Below are positions 9,201 through 17,297 of a stretch of 64,000 nt of DNA, piece by piece (the stretch's first letter is position 1; each line of letters begins with the position of its first letter). Where the stretch lies: the NCBI RefSeq assembly GCF_002237655.1, contig NZ_NOKT01000003.1, forward strand, positions 248,001-312,000, given 5' to 3'. The translations under genes were made by a program, and so were the position numbers. This stretch comes from Streptomyces sp. XY006. Its GTDB lineage: Bacteria > Actinomycetota > Actinomycetes > Streptomycetales > Streptomycetaceae. A model generated the notes under the pieces. It saw nothing but the letters and a program-made list of their open reading frames with translations, searched no databases and was not told the DNA's origin.

Positions 9201-9831
9201 CTACGTGCCGGACGATTCCTGCGACCCCGCGGCCGACCCGGAGTGCGTGCCACCCGCCGCACCGGTCTGGGGCGACGGCCACCTGGCGCTGAACGGCACC
9301 GGCGCCCATGCGACGCGACCCGCCGGACTGCTCACGGCCCAGGACAGCTTCACCCTGACCACACGGGCCCGGCTCGCCTCGGCCAAGCCGGCGACGGACC
9401 AGACCGTGCTCGCGCTGTCCGGCACCAACGGCAGCGTGATCAGGGTCAAGTACAGCGCCGCGGCCGCCCGGTGGCAGCTGGTGGCGACCGACGCCGGCTC
9501 CACCACTCCGGTGACGGTGCTCGACCCGAACCGCGTGCCGAGTTCCCAGGGATCCGGCGACCACCTCGCGCTGGTCTACAACGCGGTCTTCGGCGAGGTG
9601 ATCCTCTACGTCAACGGCACCGCGGCAGGCAAGGCGGCCTGGGACAACACCTGGGACTTCAGCAAGACGAGCCTCCAGGTCGGCCGGACCATGACCGGAG
9701 CCACACCCGGTGAGTACCTCTCCGGGGCCGTCGACGAAGTCCGCATGTATCAGGGTCCGCTCGACGCCGCGCTGATGGCGACGGTCTCCGTTCTGCCCTC
9801 CGGCGCCAGCATCGAGGAATCCTCGGCCTGA
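6220..9831 (+). CDS. Secreted DNRLRE/LamG-domain protein encoded upstream of the RHS toxin
   Basis: The frame opens at 6184, overlapping the previous stop. The ATG at 6220 is preferred because it has AAGAGGGAAG about 10 nt upstream and begins directly with a signal peptide (RRTATVAATLVALLAAGMSG). The product is about 1203 aa. It has an N-terminal region of ~280 residues, a DNRLRE-like beta-sandwich around 290-490 (VYPVYIDPVVRT onwards), a linker with Ig-like strands, then two LamG/concanavalin-like jellyroll domains (about 745-960 and 980-1195) with the repeated phrase LYVNG. Large secreted proteins of this layout are commonly encoded next to RHS/YD-repeat proteins in Streptomyces. Function is unknown; carbohydrate or surface binding is inferred from the folds. 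Confidence 0.82.
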   Translation: MITGRRTATVAATLVALLAAGMSGVPAAGKAVASGAATDRDDDGPALSMADARAKAAKSGKPVEILSLRDERSSTVANPDGTFTSTEYVQPVRVRKNGAWTDIDTTLVEQKNGTFAPKAALTAMSFSGGGDTTFAEIEKDGRTLALNWPDELPKPTTDGSTATYTDVLPGVDLKVTASAEGFSHVLVVKNAEAAAHPDLATLELPVDTSSLELSETADGALTATDSAAGGDVFEAPQPVMWDSSEGPAEAAEPTTPATTGGETVTPPDGAQVADVAVDLEPGTMTLTPDASMLADADTVYPVYIDPVVRTANRTGWTMVSSHYSTAEFWKFGDDEGVGRCPSDVSYRCSSTSDVKRQFFAIPTGAFKGKDIVSAEFAVTMVHTYSDSGREVQLARVNSTGASAINSSTNWSNQPSSKDTIASKSPTNPAGSCTSTNQNVRFGVTGTVQKAADSGWDTTTFRLKAGSESDTSYWKRFCGNAHLSVTYNRPPLRPDQDDLNMTPGDICEYGRATEHYVTKAPTLYAVIKDYDHGDLGSNSEELQAEFKVWWTNSSGTEVVRYAKTGKKSTVDASKDGQTGQATFKYTVGSDLSGDDQPGFSLPKNTVIGWAVRGYDQKASGPWSSEGDQTRCEFIFDDTKPQSAAVTSPQYPSDDEWHAGVGDYGDFTMDSPAADVTQYRYYFTGPQANTARKTAEPQSVGGPVTIRWMPPAEGSYTLHVTAVDGAGNPQKTPTSHVFLVSDGRAPVAAWTLGDAKNSAKAAGSSGAPDAAAGSGVTFGSAGPLGSTDTAASLDGTENAHLDAGAPAVDTSDTFSVSAWVMLPSLPTQNVTVVSQDGTAQPGFELGYDVDTSSWIFRTPVSDIESLGSWKVSGAAAVAGSWTHLIGVYDAELGKMMLYVNGVLVADDVQARHTAWNAAGALQIGRKIDLGGYTNHLKGSVADVKLHDRVVPPTEGQQLGGIRPHQLAYWQLDEAAGTLSPEAAGGTGLSLGGGAAVYVPDDSCDPAADPECVPPAAPVWGDGHLALNGTGAHATRPAGLLTAQDSFTLTTRARLASAKPATDQTVLALSGTNGSVIRVKYSAAAARWQLVATDAGSTTPVTVLDPNRVPSSQGSGDHLALVYNAVFGEVILYVNGTAAGKAAWDNTWDFSKTSLQVGRTMTGATPGEYLSGAVDEVRMYQGPLDAALMATVSVLPSGASIEESSA

Positions 9832-9927
9832 CGCGTCTTGTCCCGGGGCGGGCGGCTCAACGGCCGTCCGCCCCACCACCCTTGCGCCTCTGCTTCCCGC
9901 ATCCCCCGATCACTCCCTGGAGATGTC

Positions 9928-12900
9928 ATGTCCTCGCCCCCATGGTTCCGGTCCGCGAGACCGGCCTGGCGCAGCGGCCGCCGCGGTGCGGCGGTGCTGC
10001 TCGGCCTGGCGCTGTCGATAGGCCTGCTTCCGCAGAACGCCCCCGAGGCCGTGGCCGACGAGGGCATGAAGAGGCCCAAGGCGCAAACGGACCTGGACGA
10101 TCCCGTGCGGGGGCAGAACGCCACGCCGAAGGCCTTCAAGAAGACCGACCAGGCCGAGAAGGCGGCGGTCAGGCGCCCCGACGAGGTCCGCTGGCCCCAG
10201 GCCGGCAGCGCCGAGATACGGCTGTCCGGCAAGACGGTCAAAGCCCAAGGGCTGCCGCTGAAGGCCGCTGTGGCGAAGGGGAAGAAGGCCGCGCGGGCTG
10301 TCCGCGTCGAGGTGCTCGACCACAAGGTGTCCAAGGCCGCCGGGATCGACGGCGTCCTCTTCACCGTGGCCCGCACGGACGGTGAAGCAGCCAAGGGCGC
10401 GACTCGTGTCACGCTCGATTACTCGGACTTCTCAGGAGCCTACGGCGGTGGCTATGGCTCACGTCTCCGCCTCGTCCAGTACCCGGCGTGCTTCCTGACG
10501 ACGCCGAAGCAGAAGAACTGCTCAGTTCCGACGTACCTGGAGAGTGACAACGACGCGGCGCGGGAGACGCTGACGGCTACCGTGATCGCCGCGGGCGACA
10601 CCTCCGGTGTCTCCCCTCAACTCCTCGACGCACCGTCGGCGGCCTCCTCCGGCACCGTGCTGGCGGCCGTCGCGAGCAGTGGTGGCGACGGGGGCGACTA
10701 CAAGGCGACCGGCCTCTCCGCCTCGTCCGAGTGGGGTGTCGACACCAGGTCGGGTGCCTTCACCTGGACGTACCCGTTGACCACGCCGCCGGTGCCCGGC
10801 GGGCTGCAGCCGAGTGTCGGTCTGAGCTACAACTCCCAGTCCATCGACGGGCAGACGGCGACGACGAACAACCAGGGCTCGTGGATCGGGCAAGGGTTCT
10901 CCTACGAACCCGGTTACATCGAGCGCCGGTACAAGCCGTGTGCCGACGACGGTCACGACGACACCTTCGGTGACCAGTGCTGGGCGTACGACAACGCCAC
11001 CCTCGCCCTGGCCGGCGGCACGTCCGGCGAACTCGTGAAGGACGACGCCACGGGCCAGTGGCGACTCGCCAACGACGACAACTCCAAGATCGAGCGCCTT
11101 ACCGGCACCACCAACGGCGACGACAACGGCGAGTACTGGAAGCTCACCACCACCGACGGCACCCAGTACTTCTTCGGCCAGAACCGGCTGCCGGGCTTCG
11201 CCTCGGGCAACGAGGAGACCGGCTCCGCCTGGACCGTCCCCGTGTACGGCGACGACTCCGGCGAGCCCTGCTACAAGGCGACGTTCGCCGACGCCTACTG
11301 CTCCCAGGCCTGGCGCTGGAACCTCGACCACGTCATCGACCCGCACGGCAACGTCATGTCGTTCTTCTACGGCAAGGAGACGAACTACTACACGCAGGGT
11401 CTGAAGACGGCCGAGAACGGCAAGCCGTACATCCGCGGCGGCTACCTCAAGCGGATCGACTACGGCCAGCGCAAGGACAAGGTGTACTCCACCAAGCCCG
11501 CGGCGCAGGTCGTCTTCACCACGGCGGAACGCTGCGTCGGCGCGGCGGCCGACTGCGAGCCCGCAGACCTGACGGACGCCACGGCGACCCGGTGGCCGGA
11601 CGTGCCCTGGGACCAGAACTGCAAGGCGAGCACCAAGTGCGAGGGCCAGAACTCCCCGACCTTCTGGACCCGCAAGAAGCTGACGAAGATCACCACGCAG
11701 ATCCGCACCGGAGACGCGTCGTACAGCCCGGTCGACGAGTGGAGCCTCGCCCAGATCTTCACCGACAACGGCGACGGGTCCAAGTCGCTGTGGCTCGACG
11801 GCATCGACCACACCGGCAAGGTCGGTACGGACGTCTCCCTTCCGTCCGTCAAGCTCTACGGCAAGCAGCTTCCCAACCGCGTCGACAAGACCGGCGACAA
11901 CATCCAGCCCTTCCATCGTTTCCGCCTGTCGGGAGTCGAGAACGAAACAGGCGGGGCGCTCAGCGTCAGCTACGCGCCCACCGAGTGCACGCCGACGAGC
12001 CTGCCCGCCGAGGACTCCTCGACCAAGCGCTGCTTCCCGGTCAAGTGGAACCCGCCGGGTGAGGAGGACCCGATCCTCGACTGGTTCCACAAGTACGTCG
12101 TCGAGTCCGTCACCGAAACCGACCTGACCGGCGGCAACCCCGACCGGATCACGTCCTACACGTACGTCGGGGACGCGGGCTGGCGCAAGAGCAAGGCCGA
12201 CGGCATCACGAAGGCGGAGTACCGGACCTGGGGCGACTGGCGTGGCTACGGCCGAGTGCGCGTCGTCACCTCGCAGGGCACCAACTCGCCTTCCAACACC
12301 AAGACCGAGCACGTCTTCTTCCGCGGTCTCCACGGTGACGTGAACGCGAGCGGCGCCACGCGCTCCGCCTCGGTCACCGACTCGAACGGAACCTCGTACG
12401 AGGACACGGAGTGGAAGGCCGGCCAGGAACTCGAAACGCTCACCTATGACGGCGCCGACGTCACCGAGAAGTCGGTGGCGGTGCCGTGGACCGCGGTGAC
12501 GGCCACGAGCGTCAAGGACTGGGGCACGCGCAGGGCTCGCTACGTCGCGAACGGTGCGACCGACACCTACGTCGCCCTGGCCATCGGCGGCTGGCGTCGG
12601 ACCAGGGCCACCACCCAGTACGACTCGAAGACCGGACGGGTCCGCCAGGTCGACGACTACGGCGAGGTCGGTGTCGCGGACAACCAGTGCGTCCGTACCG
12701 AGTACGCGGACAGCGAGAGCCGGCACATGTACGCGTACGTGTCGCGGGTGGAGAAGGTCAGTGTCGAGTGCGGGGTGACTCCGGACCGGAGCACTCAGGT
12801 CATCTCGGACGACCTGAGCTTCTACGACGGCTCCACCACACTGGGCGCGGCTCCCGTCAAGGGCGACGTGACCACGACCAAGCGCCTGGAGTCGCACAGC

Positions 12901-15900
12901 GGTACGACGGCGACCTACCAGACGACCGCCGTCACGACGTACGACGACTTCGGCCGCCCGCTGGTGGTGAAGGACGCGGACACGGCTTCGTCCCCGACGG
13001 AGTACGCCTCGTCGACCACCTACACGGACACGTACGGTCTCGCCAGCAAGTCCGTGGTGACCAACAGAGCCGGCTGGACGGCCACGACCGAGTACAAGCC
13101 GCACTGGGGCGTGCCCTCCGTAAAGATCGACCAGAACAACCGCCGCACTGAGCTCGCGTACGACGGGCTGGGCCGTCTGACGTCGGTCTGGCTCCCGGAC
13201 CGCATCGGCGCGAGCGCGTCGATCAAGTACGAGTACCTGGTGCGCGGGAACACCGGCCCGACGGCCGTGCACACCCAGAAGATCGAGAAGGGCGGCCAGT
13301 CGTACGGCAGTGAGTGGACGCTGTACGACGGTCTGCTGCGGCCCCGGCAGGAGCAGACCGAGGGGCCGGGCGGCGGCCGCATGGTCGCCGACACCCTCTA
13401 CGACGGATCCAACCGCGTGGTGGAGGTCAATGACACCTACTACGCCGCGGGTGCCCCGTCGGCGCAGCTCTTCCAGCCCGTCAACGCGGACCTCACCGGC
13501 CAGACGGTGACCAAGTACGACGGAGCCGGAAGAGTCACCGCCTCGATCTTCAACGTGCAGGGCGAGGAGAAGCACCGTACGACCTATGTCCACGGTGGGG
13601 ACCGGGTCACCATCACTCCGCCGGCGGGCGGCACCAAGACGACGGTCGTGAAGGACGCCCGCGAGCACACCACCATCCAGATCCAGTACCCACAGGGTGG
13701 CGACGCGGTCACCACGTCCTACGGCTACACCCCGGCTGGTCAGTTGCAGAAGGTGACCGACGACGCCGGGAACGCGTGGACGTATACCTATGACCAGTTG
13801 GGCCGCAAGAAGAAGGCGGTCGACCCGGACACGGGCACCGCGGAGTTCACCTACGACGCCTTGGACCGCCAGACGTCCGTGACGGTCAACGGCAACAAGA
13901 CGTCCACCAAGTACGACGTGCTGGGCCGCGCCGAGTCCACTTGGCAGGGAGAGCCGGACACCGGCACCAGGCTGTCCCTGACGAAGTACGACACGGTGGC
14001 CAAGGGCGAGCTCTACGGCGTCTACAGCTACAAGGACGGTGCGGTCCACTCGTCGGTCACCTATCCGACCCTCGACGCGGCCAACGACTACAAGCCGGTC
14101 TCGACGAAGTACTTCCTGTCGAAGACGGCCGAGCCGCAGCTGGGCGGGACGTACGAGTTCACCGCCCAGTACAACGACGACGGCACCGTGCAGGGGCAGG
14201 GCCTGCCCGCGGCGGGCGACCTGCCCGCCGAGGCCCTCGGCTACACGTACGACGAACTGCAGCGGCCCACGGGCCTGAACACCTCGCTGGGCGGACTCAA
14301 GTACGTCACGGGCGTGTCGTACTCGCCGACGTCCGACCTGGAACAGGTGGAACTCTTCACGGGCGAGTCCACAGCCAAGAAGACCTGGCTCAACAACACG
14401 TTCGAGGCGGGCACACACCGCCTGGCCAACACGAGCGTCAGGGTCGAGGGCGCGTCGAGCGCGGCCTACGACGCGGACTTCACGTACAACTCCGTCGGTG
14501 ACGTCCTCTCGATCGCGGACACGCCCAACGGCGGCGCGAGCGACGTGCAGTGCTTCACGTACGACGGGCTGCGCAGACTCACCGACGCGTGGACCTCGTC
14601 GGTGGCGTCCAACGGGGCCAGGGGCACCGGCAGTGCCGATGCGGCCTGTGCGTCGGCGGCGTCTCCTTCGACGGTCGGCGGCGTGTCGCCGTACTGGACG
14701 GAATACGGCTACGACGCGATCGGTAACCGGAAGAGCGAGACGCGGCACGGCCTGAACGGGTCCCCGACCTCGACGCGGACGTACACCTACGGAGAGAAGT
14801 CGGGCCCCAACGGCACGAACTCCGGCCCGCACACGGTGTCGTCGGTCGTCGAGAAGACGGCGGCGACCAGCACGACGCCCGAAGTCACCTCTCAGGACAC
14901 CTACACCTACGACGTCACGGGCAACACCAAGACCCGTGTCCTCAACGGTGACACGCAGTCCCTGGACTGGGACAAGCAAGGTGAGCTGACGAAGGTCACC
15001 AACGCCGACGGCACGGTGACGCAGTACACCTACGACGCGTCGGGTGAACGGATCCTCCGGGACACCTCCAAGGAGAAGACGTTCTACCTGCCGGGCATGG
15101 AACTGCACCTGGACAAGGCGACGTCGAAGGTGACGACGACGCGCTACTACTCGTTCAGCGGCATGCAGATCGCCATGCGGGACGCGTCCGGTGTCCACTT
15201 CCTCGCGTCGGACCATCAGGGAACGGCCCAACTGGCGATCAATGCCAAGACGGGCGACACCACGCGCCGCCGCACGGACCCGTTCGGCAACCCGCGTGAC
15301 GAGTCGACGTCGTCGGCGTCCTCTGCCGCGTGGGTCAATGACAAGGGCTTCGTCGGTGGCACGGTCCAGAAGACCACGGGCCTGACCACACTCGGGGCAC
15401 GGGACTACGACGCCGACACGGGCCGCTTCATCTCGGCCGACCCGATCATCGACTACACCGACCCGCAGCAGATCAACGGCTACTCGTACAGCAACAACAA
15501 CCCGGTCACCTTCTCCGACCCGAGCGGCCTGGCCCCCGACGACTGCGTGAACGTCGGCATCACCTGCAGCCTGAACCGTGACGGCGGGTGGGACGTCAAG
15601 GCGACCGACACGTACTACACGTACTACGGCGTCAAGAAGCCGAAGGAATCACCGGCGCAGCACCGGGCGCGCCAGCAGCAGGCACGGGCTGACGCAGCCA
15701 AGCAGCGGGCTATCGCCGTCGCCAAGGAGCTCGGGCAGATCATCGCCGACGAGCTGGGCATCACGGACGCGCTGGACTGCTTCACCACCGGCGCGTTGGG
15801 CTCCTGCGGGGCCACGGCACTCAACGTGGTGTCGTCACTCGTGGCCGGCGGACCGCTGGCGCGGCTGGCGGCGAAGTACTGGGACAAGTTGGACAAGGCC

Positions 15901-16779
15901 TACGCCTTGATCAAACGCATCGGAGCCCTGAGCCGCAGGCTGTGGGAGAGCTTCCAGGACTGGCGCAAGAGCAGCAAGGCGGCGGACGAGGCCACGGAGG
16001 CCGTGGGCTGCAAGGTGGGGAACAGCTTCACGCCGGACACCAAGGTGTTGATGGCCGACGGTTCCACCAAAAAGATCAAGGACGTCGACATCGGCGACAA
16101 GGTCTTGGCGACCGACCCGGAGACGGGCGAGACCAAGGTCGAGACGGTGACGGCCGAGATCAAGGGCAAGGGCGTCAAGCACCTTGTCAAGATCACGGTG
16201 GACACCGACGGCACGAAGGGCTCGAAGACGGCGTCGGTCACGGCGACGGATGGTCATCCGTTCTGGGTGCCGGAGCTGGGGGAGTGGATCGATGCCACTG
16301 ACCTGAAGGCTGGCGCCTGGCTGCGTACTGAAACGGGGACGCGGGTCCAGGTAACTTCGACGGAGAGGTGGACGGTCGGCTCGGCCACTGTTCACAACCT
16401 CACCGTCAGCGGTGCGCACACGTACTATGTGCAGGCCAGGGAAACTCCCGTCCTCGTTCACAACTGCACTACGCCTCGGGGTTTCCCGGACCGGGAACTC
16501 CCGCGTAATCCCCGAACCGGAGAACCTGAGCCCGATCCGGCGGCCGCTGGGTTCCCGCATACGCAGCTGGGAGTGAAGAAGAGCAAAAGTGGACGCACTC
16601 CTCCCTATGCGCAAGCACGCGAGTTTGATGCGGAAGGGAAACCCGTGAAGGACGTTGACTTCACCGATCACGGGAGGCCTCAGAATCACGACAATCCGCA
16701 TCAGCATCCTTGGAACGAGAATGCCACCGGCGGCACCCGCAGTCGGGGCGGCGCTGAACCGTTGGACTACGGATATTAG
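9928..16779 (+). CDS. Secreted RHS-repeat polymorphic toxin with Hint domain and C-terminal nuclease-like tip
   Basis: A 2283-aa protein. The frame opens at 9838, but ATG 9928 has GGAG 5 nt upstream and starts the signal peptide (GAAVLLGLALSIGLL). After an SpvB/RHS-like N-terminal region come many YD repeats (YDGLGRL, YDGAGRV, YDQLGRK, YDALDRQ), forming the hollow RHS shell. The hyperconserved core end, GARDYDADTGRF...NPVTFSDPSGL, is at about 15397-15534. A Hint (intein-like) domain runs from Cys 16009 to VHNC at 16467 (block-A phrase NSFTPDTKVL and TDGHPFWVP). The last ~103 residues form the toxin tip with FTDHGRPQNHDNPHQH, resembling polymorphic toxin type 24 (predicted RNase). GC falls in the tip, typical of exchangeable cassettes. 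The signal peptide and absence of T6SS genes suggest Sec export. Confidence 0.93.
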   Translation: MSSPPWFRSARPAWRSGRRGAAVLLGLALSIGLLPQNAPEAVADEGMKRPKAQTDLDDPVRGQNATPKAFKKTDQAEKAAVRRPDEVRWPQAGSAEIRLSGKTVKAQGLPLKAAVAKGKKAARAVRVEVLDHKVSKAAGIDGVLFTVARTDGEAAKGATRVTLDYSDFSGAYGGGYGSRLRLVQYPACFLTTPKQKNCSVPTYLESDNDAARETLTATVIAAGDTSGVSPQLLDAPSAASSGTVLAAVASSGGDGGDYKATGLSASSEWGVDTRSGAFTWTYPLTTPPVPGGLQPSVGLSYNSQSIDGQTATTNNQGSWIGQGFSYEPGYIERRYKPCADDGHDDTFGDQCWAYDNATLALAGGTSGELVKDDATGQWRLANDDNSKIERLTGTTNGDDNGEYWKLTTTDGTQYFFGQNRLPGFASGNEETGSAWTVPVYGDDSGEPCYKATFADAYCSQAWRWNLDHVIDPHGNVMSFFYGKETNYYTQGLKTAENGKPYIRGGYLKRIDYGQRKDKVYSTKPAAQVVFTTAERCVGAAADCEPADLTDATATRWPDVPWDQNCKASTKCEGQNSPTFWTRKKLTKITTQIRTGDASYSPVDEWSLAQIFTDNGDGSKSLWLDGIDHTGKVGTDVSLPSVKLYGKQLPNRVDKTGDNIQPFHRFRLSGVENETGGALSVSYAPTECTPTSLPAEDSSTKRCFPVKWNPPGEEDPILDWFHKYVVESVTETDLTGGNPDRITSYTYVGDAGWRKSKADGITKAEYRTWGDWRGYGRVRVVTSQGTNSPSNTKTEHVFFRGLHGDVNASGATRSASVTDSNGTSYEDTEWKAGQELETLTYDGADVTEKSVAVPWTAVTATSVKDWGTRRARYVANGATDTYVALAIGGWRRTRATTQYDSKTGRVRQVDDYGEVGVADNQCVRTEYADSESRHMYAYVSRVEKVSVECGVTPDRSTQVISDDLSFYDGSTTLGAAPVKGDVTTTKRLESHSGTTATYQTTAVTTYDDFGRPLVVKDADTASSPTEYASSTTYTDTYGLASKSVVTNRAGWTATTEYKPHWGVPSVKIDQNNRRTELAYDGLGRLTSVWLPDRIGASASIKYEYLVRGNTGPTAVHTQKIEKGGQSYGSEWTLYDGLLRPRQEQTEGPGGGRMVADTLYDGSNRVVEVNDTYYAAGAPSAQLFQPVNADLTGQTVTKYDGAGRVTASIFNVQGEEKHRTTYVHGGDRVTITPPAGGTKTTVVKDAREHTTIQIQYPQGGDAVTTSYGYTPAGQLQKVTDDAGNAWTYTYDQLGRKKKAVDPDTGTAEFTYDALDRQTSVTVNGNKTSTKYDVLGRAESTWQGEPDTGTRLSLTKYDTVAKGELYGVYSYKDGAVHSSVTYPTLDAANDYKPVSTKYFLSKTAEPQLGGTYEFTAQYNDDGTVQGQGLPAAGDLPAEALGYTYDELQRPTGLNTSLGGLKYVTGVSYSPTSDLEQVELFTGESTAKKTWLNNTFEAGTHRLANTSVRVEGASSAAYDADFTYNSVGDVLSIADTPNGGASDVQCFTYDGLRRLTDAWTSSVASNGARGTGSADAACASAASPSTVGGVSPYWTEYGYDAIGNRKSETRHGLNGSPTSTRTYTYGEKSGPNGTNSGPHTVSSVVEKTAATSTTPEVTSQDTYTYDVTGNTKTRVLNGDTQSLDWDKQGELTKVTNADGTVTQYTYDASGERILRDTSKEKTFYLPGMELHLDKATSKVTTTRYYSFSGMQIAMRDASGVHFLASDHQGTAQLAINAKTGDTTRRRTDPFGNPRDESTSSASSAAWVNDKGFVGGTVQKTTGLTTLGARDYDADTGRFISADPIIDYTDPQQINGYSYSNNNPVTFSDPSGLAPDDCVNVGITCSLNRDGGWDVKATDTYYTYYGVKKPKESPAQHRARQQQARADAAKQRAIAVAKELGQIIADELGITDALDCFTTGALGSCGATALNVVSSLVAGGPLARLAAKYWDKLDKAYALIKRIGALSRRLWESFQDWRKSSKAADEATEAVGCKVGNSFTPDTKVLMADGSTKKIKDVDIGDKVLATDPETGETKVETVTAEIKGKGVKHLVKITVDTDGTKGSKTASVTATDGHPFWVPELGEWIDATDLKAGAWLRTETGTRVQVTSTERWTVGSATVHNLTVSGAHTYYVQARETPVLVHNCTTPRGFPDRELPRNPRTGEPEPDPAAAGFPHTQLGVKKSKSGRTPPYAQAREFDAEGKPVKDVDFTDHGRPQNHDNPHQHPWNENATGGTRSRGGAEPLDYGY
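16009..16467 (+). other. Hint (pretoxin autoprocessing) domain within the RHS protein
   Basis: A Cys-initiated Hint fold of about 153 aa: Cys codon at 16009, NSFTPDT shortly after, the TDGHPF block around 16245-16263, and a terminal V-H-N-C ending at 16467. In the family, the His-Asn pair followed by Cys supports cleavage that frees the C-terminal toxin. All key residues appear present, so self-release of the tip is expected. Confidence 0.82.
16468..16776 (+). other. Toxin tip (type 24-like, His-rich) of the RHS protein
   Basis: Codes for ~103 residues after the Hint Cys. It starts with a proline/charged linker (residues 1-30), then HTQLGVKKSKSGRTPPYAQAREF and the dense motif DFTDHGRPQNHDNPHQHPWN, with five His residues. 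The pattern YAQAREFD...DxDFTDHGRP...HPHQH recalls the polymorphic toxin type 24 family (predicted RNase). That family call is from memory and should be confirmed by profile search. Confidence 0.55.
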
Positions 16780-16791
16780 GTGAGCAGGCAG

Positions 16792-17220
16792 ATGGAGTTC
16801 CGGATGCAGGACAGCCAGGGAGCGGCGATTGGGCTTGACAGCCTTCTCTGTCTGGTCGGGGAAAACCAATGGGTGTGGAGTGTCCTTGACTTCGATGGAA
16901 TCGGGACTGCGTTGCCCGGCCAGGGATATGCGGAAATCCGAGACCGGGTGCACTCCTCCCCTCAGGGGTATGTGATGTCATGGACGCAGGTGAGGGACTT
17001 TGCGGCCAGTGTGCAGCAATGTTTCGACTTGCTGCTCGTCGCAGCAACCGACCGTCGTTCGCTTGATCCGCAGCGTTTGGCGGCTGGCGATTTCTCGGGA
17101 TGTCTCATGGTGCTTACTGCCAGTGACAGCACGTGGTGGTCTGTTGAGGTACTCACCGAGACGGAAGTGACCACTGGCATCATGGAACGAGTTCGAGCCC
17201 GCTACGGTGCCGCCTCGTAG
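16792..17220 (+). CDS. Probable immunity protein for the RHS toxin tip
   Basis: A 142-aa acidic, cytosolic-looking protein without signal peptide or membrane segment. It follows the toxin stop directly: a GTG at 16780 abuts the toxin TAG, but ATG 16792 is preferred because AGGTGA lies 8 nt upstream. Sequence features are alternating strands and helices with Trp/acidic patches (WVWSVLDFDG, DFSGCLMVLT, WWSVEVLTE). I recognise no family; similar small acidic proteins follow most polymorphic toxins and neutralise the tip. GC is below the surrounding genes, as in the toxin tip, so both probably arrived as one cassette. A terminator ends the unit just downstream. Immunity is inferred from position only. 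Confidence 0.7.
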   Translation: MEFRMQDSQGAAIGLDSLLCLVGENQWVWSVLDFDGIGTALPGQGYAEIRDRVHSSPQGYVMSWTQVRDFAASVQQCFDLLLVAATDRRSLDPQRLAAGDFSGCLMVLTASDSTWWSVEVLTETEVTTGIMERVRARYGAAS

Positions 17221-17240
17221 CTTGCACCTACTCCAGGGAT

Positions 17241-17271
17241 AAGCCCCGCTGCGATCTGCGGCGGGGCTTTT
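17241..17271 (+). terminator. Terminator after the toxin/immunity unit
   Basis: A perfect 9-bp stem, AAGCCCCGC (17241-17249) with GCGGGGCTT (17261-17269), around an 11-nt loop and followed by T residues. It also works for the converging minus-strand acyl-CoA dehydrogenase gene through the mirrored AA. Confidence 0.85.
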
Positions 17272-17297
17272 GGACGAGATGGAGCATGTTCCGTCGT

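Noticed and set aside
10522..15231. A very long minus-strand open frame (about 1570 codons) opposite the RHS gene
   Set aside because: It is an antisense shadow of the RHS gene: composed almost only of Arg, Val, Gly and Leu, as expected for the reverse strand of GC-rich coding DNA, with no ribosome-binding site or motif.
16468..17220. The low-GC end as a mobile element boundary
   Set aside because: No integrase, transposase or terminal repeats; toxin tip exchange by recombination explains the GC drop.
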